Shown here piece after piece: positions 8,547-16,503 of a stretch of 64,000 nt of DNA. The stretch spans positions 2,170,001-2,234,000 of the forward strand of contig OY763325.1 in the NCBI GenBank assembly GCA_963667315.1, read 5' to 3'. Both the position numbers and the translations under genes were made by a program. Position 1 is the first letter of the stretch; the number at the start of each line of letters is the position of its first letter. Under the pieces are notes generated by a model. That model saw nothing but the letters and a program-made list of their open reading frames with translations. It made no database searches and was not told where the DNA came from. This DNA comes from DAINPP01 sp963667315. Its GTDB lineage: Bacteria; Thermotogota; Thermotogae; MWEM01.

Positions 8547-9701
8547 TCATTCTACAAAGATTCTCTCTTCTGAAATCATCGAAGGATCGTGGAAAAATGC
8601 CCCCATCCCCTTTTCAACAAGTTCAGCATGCTTTGGAGCCTCAAGAACTATAGCCCTGTCTTTGTTTTTCTTGTTAAACTGTTTGAGAATCTCCTGCATG
8701 ACGGATGAATGCTGTCCAACTCTTCTTTCAATCGTCCAACCCGTATCATCAATTGGCGCATAAAGCAGTCCCTGTTTATCCGCAACATCTATAAACGGAT
8801 CTTTTCCAACCATCAACAGATCATGTGTCTTCGGTCCGGAAATCTGATCCATATGAAGAGAAGGTGCTTCAAGCAGGAATATCAAGGCATCAGAATAATC
8901 ACTGACTTCTCGATGTGAAAGGCCTCTGTAATTCTTTGGCGAAGATTCAACGTGGCATTCAAATTTTTCCCGACCCTTTACATAAAGAGATGCCCCAACG
9001 GCATAGCGTTTACTCACTTCAGGTACAACGATACAGTTCGTCACCGGGAACATAACTTCGGCTGAATGAAGGTCAAAGACTACATCTATCTTTTCCGCTC
9101 TGATAAATTCCATCGCCGCATAGGTAATCTGCTCGGCAAGGGAGCCATCAGGTCTACCCGGCCAGGTTCTGTTTGTGTTTCTGGCATCGATGTATGAAAG
9201 CAGCTGACCTTCAGGATAATGGGTATAAACGTCCGGATCCGGCCACTGATCAAGAGCCTGGAGGCCTCTATCCCCCATCCTATAACGTTTTTCTCCCCAC
9301 TGGGTATCGAAGTGATAATACAACGGCTGGCCGCCGCCGGGTTGCGTTCCCAGCGATCCACTTCGGTTGAAATGAGGGATAACATAAACGGTTCCCTTCT
9401 CCACTTTCAGATTTTCTATCCAGAGAAAACCCGTTAAAGGTGCACAGATTTCACTTTCATGCGTTCCGGCCATGACAAGTGTCTTTCCGCCTTCTTCAGC
9501 TCCTTTAAATTCATACACTCTCGTATCGGCTACAGTTCCCTCAAGTTCCGGAAAGTATTTGCTCAACATAAACGTGTCCGTAAGATATTCACTCGAAACA
9601 ACCGTTTCTTCGAAATTACGCTGTAAATACAGTGGAATTCCTCCGGCGACAAGGGAAACAATCAACACTGCAAGAACTATTATTTTAGATATCTGCATCA
9701 T
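8547..9701 (-). CDS. AstE/AspA-like zinc carboxypeptidase or deacylase, membrane-anchored or secreted
   Basis: A 384-residue protein with an N-terminal signal or anchor (about residues 5-25). The motifs GTHESEICAP (HxxE zinc ligands) and DVVFDLHSAEV (third ligand His), followed by an acidic LLEAPSLHMD segment, fit the succinylglutamate desuccinylase/aspartoacylase branch of the M14 zinc peptidases, which cleave amide bonds next to acidic amino acids. Unlike cytoplasmic AstE/AspA, this one is exported. The Shine-Dalgarno AAGGGGGG precedes ATGATG. In the operon it lies between a DctM-like permease with a small membrane protein and PgsC/PgsW, so glutamyl or aspartyl peptide trimming outside the membrane is a reasonable, unproven role. 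Confidence 0.7.
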   Translation of the reverse strand: MMQISKIIVLAVLIVSLVAGGIPLYLQRNFEETVVSSEYLTDTFMLSKYFPELEGTVADTRVYEFKGAEEGGKTLVMAGTHESEICAPLTGFLWIENLKVEKGTVYVIPHFNRSGSLGTQPGGGQPLYYHFDTQWGEKRYRMGDRGLQALDQWPDPDVYTHYPEGQLLSYIDARNTNRTWPGRPDGSLAEQITYAAMEFIRAEKIDVVFDLHSAEVMFPVTNCIVVPEVSKRYAVGASLYVKGREKFECHVESSPKNYRGLSHREVSDYSDALIFLLEAPSLHMDQISGPKTHDLLMVGKDPFIDVADKQGLLYAPIDDTGWTIERRVGQHSSVMQEILKQFNKKNKDRAIVLEAPKHAELVEKGMGAFFHDPSMISEERIFVE

Positions 9702-9710
9702 CAGCCCCCC

Positions 9711-9863
9711 TTATTTAAGTCTCAGCAATCTGAGTAAGAATGGAAATACGGCTATAGCGTATAACATCATCTTGTTGACATCTTTCAGCTTAAAGAAATT
9801 CCATCCAAGAAAGAACACCACGATTGCTGTGATCACATAATAACAAAACATTATAAACGTCAT
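9711..9863 (-). CDS. 50-residue single- or double-pass membrane protein
   Basis: A short gene: ATG at 9863, preceded by a perfect GGAGG Shine-Dalgarno at a normal distance, and TAA at 9711. The peptide starts MTFIMFCYYVITAIVVFFLG, continues with WNFFKLKDVNKMM and ends in a second hydrophobic stretch FPFLLRLLRLK, so one strong and one weaker membrane segment are predicted. It lies 11 bp after the DctM-like permease gene and 9 bp before the zinc hydrolase gene on the same strand, with no room for other signals, which supports a real gene. It could be an accessory subunit of the permease, comparable in position to the small membrane subunit of TRAP systems, but it is much shorter. Confidence 0.7.
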   Translation of the reverse strand: MTFIMFCYYVITAIVVFFLGWNFFKLKDVNKMMLYAIAVFPFLLRLLRLK

Positions 9864-9874
9864 ATCGCTACCTC

Positions 9875-11173
9875 CTAACCCATCAAAAATGCAAGTTCAT
9901 TACTGAACGCTATCATAAGAATTCCAACAGCAGTTATAACGATCCAGGGAACCGCACAGGATTTAAGAAAATCGTTGTACTTCCCCTTATAACCGATCGT
10001 ATCCACCGTAAGCCTTGCAATCAGTTTTGTTGGAGGCATTGCATCTCCGAGTGCCCATAAAAGACTGAGTCCCGACAAAGCGATAACCGGGTTGATTCCC
10101 CTGGCGTTGAACATCCAAACGAGTGGAATTCCGAGAACAACCGCACCACCAAAAGCGAACAACCCTTCTGAAAGGGGAATAACAATCGGCAGAATAAAAT
10201 ATAACAGTATCATCGGAGCTGTTACAACACCAAGTGAGAGCAGACCCTTCGTTCCGTTGAAACTCATGATCTGAATCAGCATACCGATAACGACTACCGT
10301 CGCAACAAGCGGTATCAGCTGATCAACCGTATCTCTTGTAACCTTGACAATCTTGATCTTCTTGAAGTTCATCACCCAGGCAACAAACGCACAGATGGCA
10401 AAAGTCAACGGCAAGCCAAGCACCGGAAAACCAAACGGCCAGATTCTCGGTGCGGCAAGCAAAACGATCAACAGAGCAAACGGAATGACAGTTCCCCAGA
10501 CATTAAAGTCTTTCGGTTCGGGAATATCAGCCAATGCCTTGTTCACGTCGGTAATCTTACCCTTTCTTCCAAGAAAAAGGACCGTAAACAATCCAAGTAT
10601 CAAGACAGGCACGAGAAGCGGCCAGGTAAAGCCAACATACGGCAGGGCCGTTCCGGCACAGGCCATCATGGCCCAGACGTTTACAGGTGGTGCCACCGCA
10701 CTGAGGCCGGCTACGATAAATATGATTGCCGCTACGGTCTTTCTTTCAAGTCCCATCGCCACGAGGGCGGATGCAACGGTTCCGCCAACAACGAGAACGG
10801 AGATGCTTCCCGCTCCGGTCAAAGCACCCGGAACCAGTATGACTGCCATCAGGAAGATGAGCAGCAACGTCTTACTTTTATGAAAGGTCTTTATGATTCC
10901 CCTTACAATATATTCTGTACCCCCCGTCGCCTTTATGATGTTCATAAAAAGTGTCGCAAATACGAATATAAGTCCTATATCGAGGAAAAGTGCTGAGCCC
11001 TCTGCCATATGTCTGAACAGATCCAGGCCTGCACCGGCAACAAGACCTCCCGCTACGACTGCAAAAAACAGACAGATTTCAACTGAATATTTCATAAAAT
11101 ACCCGAAGGCATATGCTCCAGCCATGACAAGAGCGTATATGATTGTGGTTGTGAATACGGGATCCATGGTCAA
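9875..11173 (-). CDS. DctM-like (TRAP large subunit-type) permease
   Basis: A 432-residue protein with about 11-12 hydrophobic segments and glycine-rich loops such as PGALTGAGSISVLVVGG in the first half and ALGDAMPPTKLIARL in the second, the inverted two-half arrangement of ion-transporter-superfamily permeases such as DctM. Family assignment is by overall resemblance, so the exact subfamily is uncertain. The TTG at 11173 has AAGGAGG five bases upstream; an ATG two codons later is an alternative. It follows the secreted DUF6305-like gene after a hairpin and precedes the 50-residue membrane protein. A secreted binding protein, small membrane protein and DctM-like permease in this order imply a secondary transporter. 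Confidence 0.75.
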   Translation of the reverse strand: MTMDPVFTTTIIYALVMAGAYAFGYFMKYSVEICLFFAVVAGGLVAGAGLDLFRHMAEGSALFLDIGLIFVFATLFMNIIKATGGTEYIVRGIIKTFHKSKTLLLIFLMAVILVPGALTGAGSISVLVVGGTVASALVAMGLERKTVAAIIFIVAGLSAVAPPVNVWAMMACAGTALPYVGFTWPLLVPVLILGLFTVLFLGRKGKITDVNKALADIPEPKDFNVWGTVIPFALLIVLLAAPRIWPFGFPVLGLPLTFAICAFVAWVMNFKKIKIVKVTRDTVDQLIPLVATVVVIGMLIQIMSFNGTKGLLSLGVVTAPMILLYFILPIVIPLSEGLFAFGGAVVLGIPLVWMFNARGINPVIALSGLSLLWALGDAMPPTKLIARLTVDTIGYKGKYNDFLKSCAVPWIVITAVGILMIAFSNELAFLMG

Positions 11174-11198
11174 TTTTACCTCCTTTAATCAGGAAAAT

Positions 11199-11224
11199 GC
11201 GCTTCACTCATAAGAGTGAAGCGC
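11199..11224 (-). terminator. Intercistronic hairpin between secreted protein and permease genes
   Basis: GCGCTTCACTC (11199-11209) and GAGTGAAGCGC (11214-11224) form a perfect 11-bp stem with the loop ATAA. Only ATTTTCC follows on the minus strand. Like the hairpin at 2795, it sits between a secreted binding-protein-like gene and a permease gene and probably raises expression of the former. Confidence 0.6.
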
Positions 11225-11233
11225 CGGAATTTT

Positions 11234-11875
11234 CTATTTCTCTACAAAGATTTCAGGAATTGTGTCGAGGAGATCAAATGCTGATTCGACCTCAACAAAC
11301 GTTATCCCGTTTTTTTCAGCAATGGCATCAAATCTGTCATCCAGATTTGTTTCTTCCGTCACAACGATAACATCACTGTGCGGTGCAATTGCATCAATCA
11401 TGGCTTCGTTAGGACTTCCCGGAAGTCCCCTTCGAATTTCTCCACCGATTGCAAATGTGAGAACTTTAATGTCATTTGCCTTGGCATACGCGATCAATTC
11501 GTTGATTCTACCGACTTCATCAGAAACGGATAATCCGGAGGCACCCATTCCCTTAAGACTTGCACCAAGGGCAATCCAAAGTGTCTTGAATTGGGTTCCT
11601 TCAGCTTCTTCTGAAGATACGGTAACGTGCTTTCCTTTACCGTTTTCTGCTCCACCAAGACCGACACCGGCTGCCAATTCATCTTTACTGAGTATATCGC
11701 AATAATCAAACGGCATTCCCACTTCTTCAAGGAGGAAGATGACCGTGTTGACCTCATCACTCTGTCCTCCGGAAGTCAATACAACCGGAAAATCGAGTTT
11801 TTCCATATCCTCAGCGGCAAACGCCGCCAGTGTCAGTACCGCAATTAATAAAACGATCAGAATATTTCTTTTCAT
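11234..11875 (-). CDS. Secreted DUF6305-like protein, possible solute-binding partner of the permease
   Basis: A 213-residue protein with a signal peptide (MKRNILIVLLIAVLTLAAFA) and no lipobox. The mature part starts with FPVVLTSGGQSDEVNTV and alternates predicted strands and helices like a Rossmann-type domain; I recall similar proteins being labelled DUF6305, with no known function. I chose the ATG at 11875, which has GAGGTG six bases upstream, over the GTG at 11884 that is part of that Shine-Dalgarno. The gene precedes a hairpin and then the DctM-like permease, an arrangement typical of a periplasmic binding protein feeding a permease. That role is inferred from gene order only. Confidence 0.6.
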   Translation of the reverse strand: MKRNILIVLLIAVLTLAAFAAEDMEKLDFPVVLTSGGQSDEVNTVIFLLEEVGMPFDYCDILSKDELAAGVGLGGAENGKGKHVTVSSEEAEGTQFKTLWIALGASLKGMGASGLSVSDEVGRINELIAYAKANDIKVLTFAIGGEIRRGLPGSPNEAMIDAIAPHSDVIVVTEETNLDDRFDAIAEKNGITFVEVESAFDLLDTIPEIFVEK

Positions 11876-11895
11876 GACTATCACCTCAACTGTGT

Positions 11896-13542
11896 TTATT
11901 TTTTCTCGTAGTGACCGGCTGTGTTACCGTCTTCATAACCGACTTCCATCAGCCATTTGTCTGGATATCCGACACTTTCGCCATTCACATAGCCATCGAT
12001 GTACTTGGAGAACATAACTTCAGTAAATTCTTTCCACTCTCTGACAACGGAATTAGCGTTGTTCACAGCGTAGTCCGTCAGGAACTGTTTTGCCAATTCC
12101 GGTGACTGATTGTAAAGTGTAACGGCTGCTTTTTCAATAGCGGGCTGATAGGCAAATTCCTTACCTTCTATTTCAAGCTGCTTGGCATGCATATCTTCAA
12201 TCATATAGCTGAATTTCAAGTCTGCCCAGTTACCCATAAGATTGAACGTCCAACCCGCTGATTCTGCATCATAGTTCCAAAGGCTTCCCGTTTCATAACT
12301 CTTTGGCAGTTCGTTCATACCACAGTAGAAAGGAACGTATGCTGATGTATGTGGGGCATCCGGTCCGAACCAGATAACACCACCGATTGGATCCGGCAGA
12401 TTACCTCTTGACTGTGTGACAAATACATAGGCACATCTGAAGACTGAAATAGCCCTTTCCCAGGCTCCCTTAACCAGTTTGCTGCTTCCGTCATATCTGT
12501 TGGGATTTCCAAAAGGTCCGGCTGAAAGGCCTTCGCTAAGATCAAATTCTGTTCCCTGATACCAGTCTCTCTGAAGATCGATGACATCTGCAACCGTCAG
12601 TTTCTTTTCAGGAACAACAGAGAACGGATATTCTTCCGTATAAGTATCTTCAACCCATGGACTGAGTTCAAGGGATGGTGCAATTCTGTCGAATGTTCTC
12701 CAGACTCTTCTGTGGGAATAGTATGCGTGTGAATATTCACCCGGTGAAACAGCTCTCATCCAGTCGAATGCGCCGTCTTCAGGGTTATACCATTCCTGTT
12801 CTTCACAGATGGCAAAAAGATCCGGGGCGTACATGACATCAGGATTTTCAGGATCGAGTTCTCTGATTCTCATACAATTGGCTTCAACAAAGACTTCACC
12901 ATCAGGCACTTTCTTTGCTGCCCAAAGTGCACTCTTCTGATCCGGTGATGCACACATCTCAATAACCCATACTTCTTCCGTGTCAGCGACAACGAGCGTT
13001 TCTCCCCAACCGTAATATCCGTATTCTACCGCAATGTCTCCCATGAGTTTCACGGCATCTTTTGCTTTTGTACATCTCTCGAGGGCGATTCTTGAAAGTT
13101 CTGAAATGTCAACAAGTCTGACATCTTTTTCAGGACTTGCATAGGTCTTTGCAGCGGTTGTACATTCTCCGATTGCCAACTGATGTTCGTTCATCATTCC
13201 GTAAGATGATCCGAAATAGGCATACGTATGCGCAACCTGCGGAATAAATCCCAGAGGTTCTGTCTCGGCATAAGTTGGATTTTCCCAACCCGGACCTCTG
13301 TCAGAACCAACATAAGCAGGATACTGATCAAGATACGGATAGCAGGGTCTCATCGCCCCTTCTTCGTAATCAGCTGCCGGTGTTCGGATGATTCTGAAAT
13401 CACACATGCCACAGTCACAGGTATGGGTGACCATAGCTGAACCGTCTGCAGAAGCACCTTTTGTAACACCTATAGTCGTACAACCCAATGCAACAAGCGT
13501 TAAAGCCAGTAATACAATAATTGACCCGATTATTTTCTTCAT
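11896..13542 (-). CDS. Secreted C69-family peptidase (dipeptidase-like Ntn hydrolase)
   Basis: A 548-residue protein. After a short hydrophobic leader the sequence GCTTIGVTKGASADGSAMV matches the N-terminal nucleophile region of C69 dipeptidases (PepD family), where the cysteine becomes residue 1 after cleavage and is both nucleophile and base. Downstream WGETLVVADTEEVWVIEM and EANCMRIRELD are also typical. The leader before the cysteine (ALTLVALGC) also resembles a lipobox, so the cysteine could be exposed by leader processing. AAGGAGC precedes the ATG. It is a paralogue of the product at 14168-15817, separated by one unknown gene, and is likely to release amino acids from short peptides outside the cytoplasm. 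Confidence 0.85.
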   Translation of the reverse strand: MKKIIGSIIVLLALTLVALGCTTIGVTKGASADGSAMVTHTCDCGMCDFRIIRTPAADYEEGAMRPCYPYLDQYPAYVGSDRGPGWENPTYAETEPLGFIPQVAHTYAYFGSSYGMMNEHQLAIGECTTAAKTYASPEKDVRLVDISELSRIALERCTKAKDAVKLMGDIAVEYGYYGWGETLVVADTEEVWVIEMCASPDQKSALWAAKKVPDGEVFVEANCMRIRELDPENPDVMYAPDLFAICEEQEWYNPEDGAFDWMRAVSPGEYSHAYYSHRRVWRTFDRIAPSLELSPWVEDTYTEEYPFSVVPEKKLTVADVIDLQRDWYQGTEFDLSEGLSAGPFGNPNRYDGSSKLVKGAWERAISVFRCAYVFVTQSRGNLPDPIGGVIWFGPDAPHTSAYVPFYCGMNELPKSYETGSLWNYDAESAGWTFNLMGNWADLKFSYMIEDMHAKQLEIEGKEFAYQPAIEKAAVTLYNQSPELAKQFLTDYAVNNANSVVREWKEFTEVMFSKYIDGYVNGESVGYPDKWLMEVGYEDGNTAGHYEKK

Positions 13543-13555
13543 TTTTCTGCTCCTT

Positions 13556-14143
13556 TCACTCTTTTTGATAAATTAATGACAACTCTTCCCCGTCAATCGT
13601 CCACTGTAAATCAAATTTAAAACCCTTCTCAAAGTCAATCCACTGATTCTGCAACCAGATTGGACTTTCTTCAGAGATTGATAGATAACGTGTTCCACAA
13701 GCCATAGGCTCTCCACAATCGGGGCAATAACTCCTGCCTCCGAAATCTTCAGCGTTCTCTTCATAATGCAGATACGTTTCTACATACTTATCCTCATCTT
13801 TCAGATATCCCCAAAGGGGTGTGTAATAATAGTCGTAACCAAACCTTCCCGCTGAATTCTCCTGAATACACTTCTCATCAAGAACTTCAAAGATCATAAA
13901 ACCCAGTGAATCTTCCGGAGGCTTTTCAAATACAACCCCATGTTTTGCCAACCCACTCAGGGTAAACAGATGGATCTGCATAAAATCCACCTGTTTACCA
14001 TCAATCATTTTTGACAGTGTCATCTGAGAAACAGAAAGGTCTCTGTCCCGCTTAAAATCAAACACCTCACCTGAGCAAACGGATAAAAGCGAGAAAAACA
14101 ATATCATGACCAGGAAAAATCTGTACTTTTTATGAATCGTCAT
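13556..14143 (-). CDS. Secreted protein of unknown function with a Cys motif
   Basis: A 195-residue protein with a signal peptide (FFLVMILFFSLLSVCSG). I do not recognise the family. The only clear feature is CPDCGEPMACG at about residues 141-151, a CxxC plus a further cysteine, which could bind a metal or form disulfides outside the cytoplasm. Aromatic and acidic residues are abundant. ACAGGAG precedes the ATG. The gene lies between the two C69 peptidase genes, 13-24 bp from each neighbour, so the three are co-transcribed and the product may act with the peptidases. Confidence 0.6.
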   Translation of the reverse strand: MTIHKKYRFFLVMILFFSLLSVCSGEVFDFKRDRDLSVSQMTLSKMIDGKQVDFMQIHLFTLSGLAKHGVVFEKPPEDSLGFMIFEVLDEKCIQENSAGRFGYDYYYTPLWGYLKDEDKYVETYLHYEENAEDFGGRSYCPDCGEPMACGTRYLSISEESPIWLQNQWIDFEKGFKFDLQWTIDGEELSLIYQKE

Positions 14144-14167
14144 ATGCTTTCTCCTGTTCCGAAAACA

Positions 14168-15817
14168 TTATTCTTCCATTGAATACTTTACCGGACCGTC
14201 TTCGTAACCGACGTCCTTCAACCATCTTGCAGGATAACCGACTGATTCGCCATCAACATAACCATCGTTATATTTCACGATCAATGACATATCGAAGTTC
14301 CACCAGTCTGATACGACTCTCTGTGCCGTATCTTCACAATAATCCGTAAGGAACTGAATGGCGAGAGCAGGATCCTGTTCATAAAGTGTTACAGCAGCTT
14401 CTTCTATTGCAGGCTGCATCTGAACGAGCGCATCTTCCGTCTTTTTCTGCATCGCCTGTATGTCTTCGATAATATAACTGAATTTAAGATTTGCCCAGTT
14501 GCCGGCAAAAGAATGGACCCAGAAAGCAACGGAAGGATCAAATTCCTTATGATTTCCCGTACCGTATTCTTCAGGAATAGCTGTTATACCGGAATAGATG
14601 GGAACGTATGCCGTTGTATGCGGGGCATCCGGTCCAAACCAGACAACACCACCGATTGGATCCGGCATATCGCCTCTAAGCTGCGTGACGAAACTATAGT
14701 CACATCTGAAGATGGAAACAGGTCTTTCCCAGGCACCTTTAACCAGCTTGTTCCCACCGGCAAATCTGTCGGGTGAGCCAAATGGTCCGGCGGCAGGTCC
14801 TTCTGTTAGATCAAATTCCGTACCCTGATAATAATCTCTGTGCAATGCAAAGACATCTTGAACTGATAACTTTTTGTCAGGAACAACGGAGAAAGGATAC
14901 TGTCTGGTAAAGGAATCTTCAACATAAGGACTGAAATTCTGTGAAGGGGCAACTCTTGATAAAACGGACCATACCCTTCTGTTACTGTAATATGGATGGC
15001 TGTATTCTCCACTGCTTGCCACTTTCATCCAATCAAGGAATTCTCCAGATTCAGGATCCCAGGTTCCCTGTTCTTTAGCAATATCGTGAAGATTCGGGGA
15101 ACACATCGTATCAGGGTCTTCAGGATCAATATCTCTGATTCTCATACAATTGGCTTCAACAAAAACGGTTCCGTCAGGAACCTTCTTGGCCGCCCATATG
15201 GCGCTGACTTTTTCAGGATCGGGTGACATTTCAAATACCCATGCTTCTTCGGTATCTGCAACCGTCAGTGTTTCTCCCCAATCGTAATAACCGTATTCAA
15301 CCGCTAAGGCTCCCATCAGCTCAATAGCTTCTCTGGCCGTTGTACATCTTTCCATCGCCACTCTTGAAAGGGCTGCGATATCAAATATTCTGACGCCTGC
15401 TTCTGGCTGTGTATATACCTTTGCACCCGTTGTGCATTCTCCGATGGCAAGCTGGTGTTCGTTGATAACACCGTATACGCCATCGATGTATGCGTATGTG
15501 TGTTCGACCTGGTCGATGTAGCCCAACGGTTCCATTGCGTCAAAACCGGCTGTGTCGTAGCCTTCTCCTCTACTTTCTCCAACGTAACGTGGATAAGGAA
15601 GCTTAAAGGGATATACCGGCATCTGGCTTCCCGGTTCATAATCTTTTGCGGGAACTTTAATAAGTCTGAAATCACAATATCCGCAATCGGCCGTATGCGT
15701 TACCATAACTGAACCATCAACCGAAGCGCCTTTGGTCACTATAATTGTCGTACAGGAAAATGCAATCATAGTAGCCGCCAACAGTAAAACGATTAACGAA
15801 AAATTCTTCCTCTTCAC
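14168..15817 (-). CDS. Secreted C69-family peptidase, second paralogue
   Basis: A 549-residue protein closely similar along its whole length to the product at 11896-13542. The presumed nucleophile lies in SCTTIIVTKGASVDGSVMV after a hydrophobic leader, followed by HTADCGYCDFRLI; other shared blocks are WGETLTVADTEEAWVFEM and GVVWFGPDAPHTTAYVP. These are the marks of C69 dipeptidase-like Ntn hydrolases. I prefer the GTG at 15817, with GAGAGGTG six bases upstream, to the GTG at 15826 that overlaps that Shine-Dalgarno. It is the first gene of the ten-gene leftward run, behind an extended -10 promoter. Confidence 0.85.
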   Translation of the reverse strand: MKRKNFSLIVLLLAATMIAFSCTTIIVTKGASVDGSVMVTHTADCGYCDFRLIKVPAKDYEPGSQMPVYPFKLPYPRYVGESRGEGYDTAGFDAMEPLGYIDQVEHTYAYIDGVYGVINEHQLAIGECTTGAKVYTQPEAGVRIFDIAALSRVAMERCTTAREAIELMGALAVEYGYYDWGETLTVADTEEAWVFEMSPDPEKVSAIWAAKKVPDGTVFVEANCMRIRDIDPEDPDTMCSPNLHDIAKEQGTWDPESGEFLDWMKVASSGEYSHPYYSNRRVWSVLSRVAPSQNFSPYVEDSFTRQYPFSVVPDKKLSVQDVFALHRDYYQGTEFDLTEGPAAGPFGSPDRFAGGNKLVKGAWERPVSIFRCDYSFVTQLRGDMPDPIGGVVWFGPDAPHTTAYVPIYSGITAIPEEYGTGNHKEFDPSVAFWVHSFAGNWANLKFSYIIEDIQAMQKKTEDALVQMQPAIEEAAVTLYEQDPALAIQFLTDYCEDTAQRVVSDWWNFDMSLIVKYNDGYVDGESVGYPARWLKDVGYEDGPVKYSMEE

Positions 15818-15870
15818 AACAAACACCTCTCGATTAAATATTTATACCTATTGATTCGGTATATGAAATT

Positions 15871-15879
15871 ATTATATCA
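15871..15879 (-). promoter_or_regulatory. Extended -10 promoter of the C69-PgsC/PgsW operon
   Basis: On the minus strand TGATATAAT fits an extended -10 element (TG-n-TATAAT), about 55 bp upstream of the GTG start at 15817. No good -35 is visible at the right distance, which is common for extended -10 promoters. The same nine bases precede the chemoreceptor gene at 51596-51604. Confidence 0.55.
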
Positions 15880-16503
15880 TCCATAAGCCTGATATAAACA
15901 TTATTCGTATAAAACTTTCATTTTTATAATTTTCTTTGAATAGGTTCAAGGTACACTTATTTTATATCCATTTTTTTCATTATAGTCATATATTATTTCA
16001 TAAACTTCCTGAAAAATCCCAATAAATAACGGTTATAAGAAGAATCTCCTGAACATCATAATATTTTTCGTCCACACAAGCACCTTATAGAAATTTTTAT
16101 TTCGTTCGTTTAGCGAATTCTCTATATTTTTAGAAGAAGCATAAATATAATATCACCTTAATTATAAAACGATATACTCACATTTCTCCATTCTCAACAC
16201 CAACTGGCAATTTCATTTTGTAATAAAAGTCAAGAAACTTTATAACGATAACTCAGAGATTTAATCTTTCATCACGCTCTATTACTTTCAAACCTTTCAA
16301 GGACTTTTTTCATCATCATTATAGTCAGGATAGCTAATCAAATAGAATCGCTTATATTCTTAAACTAAAGTAAAAACGTATCTATTTAATTAGCCTATAT
16401 AAAGCAGCCATCGTTTTCTTGTTTCAAGATTCCGTCTATATTAACAATTCTCATTTTCCAAATTCAATTATGATATAATTTAGTATTCTGGAGGTTTCAT
16501 ATT
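15880..16503. other. AT-rich intergenic region, about 620 bp
   Basis: This stretch separates a leftward operon from a rightward GGDEF/EAL gene. It is markedly AT-rich, with no ORF that has a ribosome-binding site and no recognisable RNA gene. The right end carries CTGGAGG, the Shine-Dalgarno of the next gene. Its length exceeds what two promoters need, so an unannotated small RNA or a larger control region is possible, but I see no direct sign of one. Confidence 0.45.

Noticed and set aside
9472..9840. A 122-residue plus-strand frame opposite the zinc hydrolase and small membrane protein genes
   Set aside because: It is antisense to a well-supported enzyme gene and to the 50-residue gene with a perfect Shine-Dalgarno; it lacks its own ribosome-binding site.
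10344..10883. A 179-residue plus-strand frame opposite the DctM-like permease
   Set aside because: Low-complexity shadow of membrane-protein codons on the other strand, without a start signal or motif.
15880..16503. tRNA, riboswitch or small RNA in the long AT-rich intergenic region
   Set aside because: No cloverleaf, GC-rich stem or terminator-like hairpin could be found by eye.
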